From an uncultured Veillonella sp. (GTDB lineage: Bacteria; Bacillota; Negativicutes; Veillonellales; Veillonellaceae), in contig USAV01000059.1 in assembly GCA_900552715.1 (NCBI GenBank), positions 1 to 12,642 of the forward strand: a stretch of DNA of 12,642 nucleotides. The letters run 5' to 3'. Under the pieces are notes generated by a model. That model saw only the letters and a program-made list of their open reading frames with translations, was not told the origin of the DNA and searched no databases. Made by a program: the position numbers and the translations under genes. This document shows, in pieces, positions 7,488 to 12,642 of this stretch (position 1 is its first letter; the number at the start of each line of letters is the position of its first letter).

Positions 7488-7536
7488 CACATATAGTCTA
7501 TATAATCTATGTGTTTTCTTACAATCTATATAGATT
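7488..7536. repeat. Two palindromic elements in the uvrB-uvrA gap
   Basis: AATCTATATAGATT (7523-7536) is a perfect 14-bp palindrome. Next to it CACATA (7488-7493) and TATGTG (7508-7513) form a 6-bp inverted repeat with a 14-nt spacer. Both overlap the tentative uvrA promoter, so they could be operators. Neither matches the Gram-positive LexA consensus. Confidence 0.45.
7497..7524 (-). promoter_or_regulatory. Tentative uvrA promoter
   Basis: The minus strand shows TTGTAA (7519-7524) and TATAGA (7497-7502) separated by 16 nt, each a partial match to the -35 and -10 consensus. Spacing is slightly short and the DNA is AT-rich, so chance matches are likely. Transcription from here would include the hairpin at 7423-7450 in the leader. 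Confidence 0.3.
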
Positions 7537-7592
7537 CGATTTATTACATTCAGTTAATATTTTTACAATATATGAATGCATGTTACTGCTAC

Positions 7593-9770
7593 TTAAGATT
7601 TACTCTTTGAACTTGTACGTTTTTTACCCTTGCTAGATGTAGGCTTTTTCAACTTGCTTTCACCTGCACTATGCATATCGGACCATTGTTGACGTAGTTC
7701 TCCTAATTGGTCACGAAGCTTTGCTGCCTTTTCAAATTCAAGCTGCTTTGCAGCAGCCTTCATTTGACGATCAAGTTCTTCAATTTTATTGAATAACTCT
7801 TCTGGCGTTATATCTGCCACCTTAGGAGTGGATGTATCTTGTGCATATGGTTCATGTCCATGGTCCATACCTGCTGAAGAGGCTTTCTTTTTCCCTTTCT
7901 TCGGTGAAAAGTCCTTCCCATCGGTAACCATATCTTCTTCAATTTTCGTCAACTCAATAAGTTCTTTTACATCTTTGGAGACAGACTTCGGCGTAATATT
8001 ATGTTCAATATTATAGGCCTCTTGCACGGCACGACGGCGATCTGTTTCATCAATAGCACGTTGCATAGAACCGGTTACGCGGTCAGCGTACATGATAACG
8101 TGACCATTCACATTACGAGCTGCCCGACCGATTGTTTGAATCATAGCCGTATCAGAACGTAAGAAACCTTCCTTATCCGCATCTAAGATAGCCACCAAGG
8201 AAACCTCTGGCATATCTAGGCCTTCACGGAGTAAGTTAATACCAACCAGTACATCGAATACACCAGCCCGTAAATCACGGATGATTTCAGCACGCTCGAT
8301 GGTAACGATATCTGAATGAAGGTAACGAACGCGGACGCCCATTTCCTTCAAGAACTCTGTTAAGTCCTCAGCCATCTTTTTCGTTAAGGTCGTAACGAGA
8401 ACGCGTTCATTCTTAGCTGCACGCTTATGAATTTCGCCGAGTAAATCATCCATTTGCCCCTTAATAGGACGAATTTCAATGGATGGATCTAATAATCCTG
8501 TAGGACGAATAATTTGTTCTGCAATATTCGTTTCTACTTCCATTTCATATGGACCAGGTGTGGCTGATACATAGACGATTTGATTAATACGCTCTACGAA
8601 TTCATCGAATTGAAGTGGTCTATTATCAAGTGCAGATGGTAAACGGAAGCCATATTCGATGAGCGATTCCTTACGAGCATGGTCGCCATTGTACATAGCA
8701 CGTACTTGAGGAATCGTTACATGAGACTCATCCACCATGATGAGGAAATCATCTGGGAAATAGTCTATCAATGTATATGGAGCTTCTCCAGCCTTACGTT
8801 CAGACATATGGCGGGAATAATTTTCGATACCCGAGCAATAGCCCATTTCTTGCATCATTTCTATATCGTAACGCGTACGTTGTTCAAGACGTTGCGCCTC
8901 AAGTAAACGATCAGCAGCCTTTAACTTAGCTAACTGTTCATCTAATTCGGCTTCAATACGCTCTACAGCAATACGCATCTTATCTTTCGTTGTTACATAG
9001 TGAGATGCTGGATATACGGCAACATGCTTACGTTCAGCAATTACTTCACCTGTTAAAGCATCTACCTCAACGAGGCGATCGATTTCATCACCAAAGAGTT
9101 CCACCCGAATGGCTCTTTCACTATAAGCAGCAGGGAAAATCTCGATGGTATCACCTTGTACACGGAAGGTACCACGGATAAAGTTCATATCATTTCTAGT
9201 ATACTGAATATCTACGAGTTTAGACAGAATTTCATCGCGAGATTTCGTCTGCCCCAAGCGCAAGGACAATACGAGCTCAGAGTAATCCTCAGGGTCACCT
9301 AAGCCGTAAATACAACTAACAGAGGCAACGATGATTACGTCGCGACGCTCGAAAAGACTCATAGTGGCACTATGTCGTAATTTATCGATTTCATCATTGA
9401 TAGACGCATCCTTCTCAATGTACGTATCACTTGAAGGAATATATGCTTCTGGTTGATAGAAATCGTAATAAGATACAAAATATTCTACCGCATTATTAGG
9501 GAAGAAACTTTTAAACTCACTACATAATTGAGCAGCCAATGTTTTATTGTGTGCAATAATCAAGGTCGGTTTTTGTACCGCCTCAATAACCTTAGCCATT
9601 GTAAATGTCTTACCGGTACCAGTGGCACCGAGCAAGACTTGAGCCCACTCACCACGTTCAATCCCTTCTGTTAAGGATTGTATAGCAGTCGGTTGGTCCC
9701 CAGTAGGCGTAAAGGGCGCCTCCACTTTAAATGGTTGGCCCCCTTCGTAATTATATGTATTATGTTTCAT
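7593..9770 (-). CDS. uvrB: UvrABC excinuclease subunit B (DNA helicase-like)
   Basis: UvrB verifies the lesion after loading by UvrA and recruits UvrC. The 725-residue protein carries Walker A GATGTGKT (48-55), the damage-probing beta-hairpin with its aromatic cluster YFVSYYDFYQPEAY (97-110), the DESH box (347-350), helicase motif VI QTIGRAARN (545-553) followed by HVIMYAD, and a C-terminal UVR domain (about 656-691) that contacts UvrC. It is longer than the usual 660-680 residues. The extra length is a Lys/Ser-rich linker before the UVR domain (about 616-652) and a basic Ser/Lys tail after it (about 704-725). The ATG at 9768-9770 shares one base with the stop of the preceding gene (TAATG). 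Its own ribosome binding site is only AGGA (9780-9783), so translation is probably coupled. Confidence 0.98.
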   Translation of the reverse strand: MKHNTYNYEGGQPFKVEAPFTPTGDQPTAIQSLTEGIERGEWAQVLLGATGTGKTFTMAKVIEAVQKPTLIIAHNKTLAAQLCSEFKSFFPNNAVEYFVSYYDFYQPEAYIPSSDTYIEKDASINDEIDKLRHSATMSLFERRDVIIVASVSCIYGLGDPEDYSELVLSLRLGQTKSRDEILSKLVDIQYTRNDMNFIRGTFRVQGDTIEIFPAAYSERAIRVELFGDEIDRLVEVDALTGEVIAERKHVAVYPASHYVTTKDKMRIAVERIEAELDEQLAKLKAADRLLEAQRLEQRTRYDIEMMQEMGYCSGIENYSRHMSERKAGEAPYTLIDYFPDDFLIMVDESHVTIPQVRAMYNGDHARKESLIEYGFRLPSALDNRPLQFDEFVERINQIVYVSATPGPYEMEVETNIAEQIIRPTGLLDPSIEIRPIKGQMDDLLGEIHKRAAKNERVLVTTLTKKMAEDLTEFLKEMGVRVRYLHSDIVTIERAEIIRDLRAGVFDVLVGINLLREGLDMPEVSLVAILDADKEGFLRSDTAMIQTIGRAARNVNGHVIMYADRVTGSMQRAIDETDRRRAVQEAYNIEHNITPKSVSKDVKELIELTKIEEDMVTDGKDFSPKKGKKKASSAGMDHGHEPYAQDTSTPKVADITPEELFNKIEELDRQMKAAAKQLEFEKAAKLRDQLGELRQQWSDMHSAGESKLKKPTSSKGKKRTSSKSKS

Positions 9771-10153
9771 TACTGTTCATCCTGATGTTTACGGATAGCT
9801 TTGAGCTCTTCCTCAGATAGACGGCGACCTGCATTTTCCGCTTGGTTCAACGTATCCTCACCTTCTAAGACTTCGATGAGCATAGCAATGGAGAAACGAT
9901 CCAATGTAGGCGTAGTCTTTTGAATTTCATCAGCCATCATCCAATCTGATTCAGTATAGTTATTAATACGTTCTGTAATCTCTTCCCAGTTTGAAAGTAG
10001 CAATCTTGTAATAGGACGATATAATTCAATGCCAAAATACTCGATTAAGCTAACAATCTTTTCCATATTTTCTAGGCTAACATTACATTCATTTTTTTTA
10101 TTTTCAGATTCTACATATTCAAGTAAGAATTCCCGGTTATATTTATTTGTCAC
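9770..10153 (-). CDS. Hypothetical protein coupled between ftsY and uvrB
   Basis: I do not recognise this 127-residue protein. It is rich in charged residues, mostly acidic, and looks largely helical. There is no signal peptide, membrane segment, metal-binding cysteine cluster or helix-turn-helix that I can see. It is not YlxM, the DNA-binding protein often found after ftsY. The start is a GTG at 10151-10153 with AAAGGA (10164-10169) upstream. The gene overlaps the end of ftsY by 11 nt, and its TAA overlaps the uvrB ATG by one base. That tight packing, a continuous frame and codon use like its neighbours make it a real gene. Its role could lie with either neighbour, or it may simply share their transcript. 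Confidence 0.8.
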   Translation of the reverse strand: MTNKYNREFLLEYVESENKKNECNVSLENMEKIVSLIEYFGIELYRPITRLLLSNWEEITERINNYTESDWMMADEIQKTTPTLDRFSIAMLIEVLEGEDTLNQAENAGRRLSEEELKAIRKHQDEQ

Positions 10154-11078
10154 CTTGAATCATTCCTTTATTAAATAGTGCATTAGCAAATTCTTTCGCA
10201 TTAAATGGACGTAAGTCATCCATGCCTTCGCCAACGCCAATCCAGCGCACTGGTACGCCTAGTTCCTCTTTAATAGAGATAACTACGCCACCTTTTGCTG
10301 TACCATCAAGTTTAGTCACCACAATGCCGTTTACTGGCACTGCTTGACCAAATAATTTAGCTTGGCTTACAGCATTTTGACCTGTAGTACCGTCGAGAAC
10401 GAGCAATGTTTGATGCGGAGCCCCTTCTACGTGATTATTCGCTACGCGGCCCATCTTTTTAAGCTCTTCCATAAGATTAACTTTAGTGTGTAGACGACCT
10501 GCTGTATCGACGATAACGAGGTCTGCATTACGAGCTTTTGCCGCTTCCATTGCATCGTATACTACGGCTGCAGGATCAGCACCCTCTTTATGTTTAACGA
10601 TAGGCACACCTACACGATCTGCCCAAATAGATAATTGGTCAGCTGCAGCGGCACGGAATGTATCACCTGCAGCGATAATAACCTTTTTACCTTCTTTAGT
10701 ATAGTAGTTAGCCAATTTAGCGATAGTTGTTGTTTTACCAACGCCGTTTACACCCACAACAAGGATAACCTCTGGATGGTGAAGTGTAATTTCATCCTCT
10801 TGGTCAACAAGCATTTCTGTAATGCGGTCTTCCATAAATGGCATTACATCACCAGTATTGTTGATAATGCCTTCTGTTACACCACGACGAATTTCCTTCA
10901 TCAAGTATTCTGTCGTTTTAGGACCAAGGTCACTAGTAAGCATAACTGCTTCTAAATCATCTAAGAAATCATCATCAATTTCTGCATAACCAATGATAAC
11001 TGTCTCTACATTTTTTACAAAGGACTTACGAGTTTTTTCTAAGCCCTCTTTAATTTTATTAAAGAATCCGAATGCCAT
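10143..11078 (-). CDS. ftsY: Signal recognition particle receptor FtsY
   Basis: FtsY is the membrane-associated GTPase that receives ribosomes bound to the signal recognition particle and passes them to the Sec translocon. The 311-residue protein is the short form without the long acidic A domain of E. coli. It has an N-terminal helical N domain (about 1-95) starting MAFGFFNKIKEGL, then the SRP GTPase domain. Motifs: G1 GVNGVGKT (109-116), the insertion-box DTFRAAAADQL (139-149), G3 DTAGR (191-195), G4 TKLD (255-258) and the closing GVGEGMDDLRPF (281-292). The ATG at 11076-11078 overlaps the smc stop by one base (TAATG), with AAGGAGG (11089-11095) 10 nt upstream. smc-ftsY adjacency is common in Firmicutes. 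The ffh gene that often follows is absent here. Confidence 0.98.
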   Translation of the reverse strand: MAFGFFNKIKEGLEKTRKSFVKNVETVIIGYAEIDDDFLDDLEAVMLTSDLGPKTTEYLMKEIRRGVTEGIINNTGDVMPFMEDRITEMLVDQEDEITLHHPEVILVVGVNGVGKTTTIAKLANYYTKEGKKVIIAAGDTFRAAAADQLSIWADRVGVPIVKHKEGADPAAVVYDAMEAAKARNADLVIVDTAGRLHTKVNLMEELKKMGRVANNHVEGAPHQTLLVLDGTTGQNAVSQAKLFGQAVPVNGIVVTKLDGTAKGGVVISIKEELGVPVRWIGVGEGMDDLRPFNAKEFANALFNKGMIQGDK

Positions 11079-12642
11079 TATGCAAGATCCTCCTTCACAT
11101 CTTCAAATGCTACTGTTAATAATCGCGATACGCCCCGTTCAACCATGGTTACCCCTTGTAATACTTCGGCAGCTTCCATCGTTTTTTTACGGTGTGATAC
11201 TACGATAAATTGTGTTTCTTTATTTACCCGATTTAGGTAAGAGCTAAATCGTTCGACATTAGCTTCATCAAGGGCTGCGTCAACTTCGTCAAGCACACAG
11301 AATGGAGCCGGACGATAGTCGAGGAATGAGAATAATAAAGCAATAACGGTAAGAGCCCGTTCACCACCGGATAACAATGTCAATTGTTGACGTTTCTTCC
11401 CAGGTGGTTGAATGTAAAAATCGATACCACCAGTCAAGATATTTTCTGGATCTGTCAGTACGATTTGGGCCGTACCACCACCGAACAATTGGCTAAATAC
11501 CTCTTGGAATCTGAGACCTACCACATCTAATACATCGTATAGCTGTGTACTCATAGCCTTATCCATTTCGGCAATAACTGCTTGCAATTGCTCCTTCGCC
11601 GTATCTAAATCCGCCAATTGTGTAGTTAAGAAATCATAGCGTTCTTTAGTTTCTTCATATTCCTCAACGGCGTTTGGATTGACTGGACCAAGCTCGGCAA
11701 TTTCAGCCATCAAACGTGCTTGTTCATCCTTCCAATCACTAACGGATCCTTCAATACGAAGGGCTTGTGCATCTTCCAATGTAAAACCAAGCTCTTGCAA
11801 CTCTTCTATAAAGCGTTCGCAATCCATGCGATGACGAGTAATCTTACCTTCCATATCAACGAGTCGCCCTTGCACAACTTTATAGCGTTGGTTCAAACGG
11901 TCTTGCTCGCTGAGGATAGCTTCTAATTCCTCACGACCTGTAGATGTCTTATCGTAAGCTTCATCGCGTAGAGCACGTAAACGTTCAACCTCGGCTGTAG
12001 CCGTAGCTAGCTCCTGTTCTGCTAATGCTTTAGCCTTCGGTAATTCTTCTTCACAGCGCTGTGTAGTACTGATGAGTAAATTACGTAACGGCGTTAAACG
12101 ATCTACAATACTAGCAATAGATTGATTGCGTTGTTCCCGTTGTGTTTCACGTTCCTTAATGGTTTGTCGTAATGTATCACAAGTGAGGCGAGCTTCCGTG
12201 AAAGCTTCATACGCCTCTTGCTGTACCTTTTGCAATACAGTTAAACGCTCCATCAAGGCCCCTTGATTACCTTCTACACCATGATTTTCTTGTAAGGATG
12301 CCAATGCTGCTTCTTGGTCTTTTAAGTTCGCCGTTGTAGTGGCTAAATCAATATCGATTTGTACTAAACGTTGCTCTTCTTCAGAAAGGACACGTTTCTT
12401 ACGATCCATTTGATTTTGTATATTTTGTACCTTTGTTTCACTAGCCACATAGAGTAAGTTCGTATGTTGGTAGTTTTCATCAAGGGTAGCTCGTTCTTTT
12501 TCAGCCTCTTCCACCCGTTTTTCTAGATTTTCTAAGCTAGCTGTTAAAGAACGGATTTGTTCTTCAATTTGTACAAGCTCTTGTTCAAGACTAGTAGCCT
12601 CTTCCTTACGGCTCAATACGGAGGCACGCTTGCGCTTTGTAG
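11078..12642 (-). CDS. smc: Chromosome segregation protein SMC, C-terminal portion (5' end off window)
   Basis: About 520 C-terminal residues are visible, and the frame stays open to the right edge, so the start lies outside. The first residues (TKRKRASVLSRKEEA) resemble the stretch just after the SMC hinge. The window then covers the returning coiled coil (about 300 residues of heptad-like Glu/Leu/Arg-rich sequence) and the C-terminal half of the ATPase head. The head shows PVNPNAVEEYEE, the signature LTLLSGGERALT about 95 residues before the end, the Walker B/D-loop FCVLDEVDAALDEANV about 70 before the end, and the switch histidine in IVVSHRKKTM. SMC dimers with ScpA/ScpB compact and segregate the chromosome. 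It is the most upstream visible gene of the cluster and is coupled to ftsY through a TAATG junction. Confidence 0.97.
   Translation of the reverse strand, partial: TKRKRASVLSRKEEATSLEQELVQIEEQIRSLTASLENLEKRVEEAEKERATLDENYQHTNLLYVASETKVQNIQNQMDRKKRVLSEEEQRLVQIDIDLATTTANLKDQEAALASLQENHGVEGNQGALMERLTVLQKVQQEAYEAFTEARLTCDTLRQTIKERETQREQRNQSIASIVDRLTPLRNLLISTTQRCEEELPKAKALAEQELATATAEVERLRALRDEAYDKTSTGREELEAILSEQDRLNQRYKVVQGRLVDMEGKITRHRMDCERFIEELQELGFTLEDAQALRIEGSVSDWKDEQARLMAEIAELGPVNPNAVEEYEETKERYDFLTTQLADLDTAKEQLQAVIAEMDKAMSTQLYDVLDVVGLRFQEVFSQLFGGGTAQIVLTDPENILTGGIDFYIQPPGKKRQQLTLLSGGERALTVIALLFSFLDYRPAPFCVLDEVDAALDEANVERFSSYLNRVNKETQFIVVSHRKKTMEAAEVLQGVTMVERGVSRLLTVAFEDVKEDLA

Noticed and set aside
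10635..10955. Plus-strand open frame of 106 codons
   Set aside because: It lies wholly antisense to ftsY across its conserved GTPase motifs, has odd Cys/Phe-rich composition and no ribosome binding site. It is a shadow frame.
1..12642. Mobile element, CRISPR or defence system
   Set aside because: All genes but one are recognised core functions, composition is even, and no transposase, terminal repeats, spacer array or defence gene is seen.

Overview
The window reads as ordinary chromosome from a moderately AT-rich, low-GC Firmicute-type bacterium. Strong AAGGAGG-type ribosome binding sites, short gene overlaps and the protein sequences fit the Negativicutes. Veillonella is my best guess, from recognition and not from a search. 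There are no RNA genes, insertion sequences, phage genes or CRISPR arrays.

Layout, left to right. Positions 1-924 hold two tandem minus-strand TerC/YjbE-type membrane protein genes. The downstream copy is cut by the window edge. A rho-independent terminator and a second candidate promoter lie between them. Positions 925-1202 are an AT-rich divergent intergenic region. The plus-strand gene at 1203-2546 encodes a NorM-type MATE efflux pump. It converges on the next cluster at a strong hairpin terminator (2564-2595).

From 2594 to the right edge every gene is on the minus strand. In transcription order they are smc (C-terminal part only), ftsY, an unrecognised 127-residue protein, uvrB, uvrA and uvrC. 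The first four are fused by overlaps: two TAATG stop/start junctions and one 11-nt overlap. They look like one translationally coupled operon. uvrA and uvrC follow after gaps of 186 and 133 nt, each carrying inverted repeats and possible regulatory sites. All three subunits of the UvrABC excinuclease are therefore encoded in series. UvrA finds the damage and loads UvrB, and UvrC cuts on both sides of the lesion. The cluster sits directly behind the chromosome-organising SMC ATPase and the signal-recognition-particle receptor FtsY.

I found no convincing new multi-gene system. The points most worth a second look are the unknown gene coupled between ftsY and uvrB, the long nested inverted repeat with a weak LexA-like match before uvrC, the hairpin abutting the uvrA ribosome binding site, and the loss of a membrane aspartate in the MATE pump.
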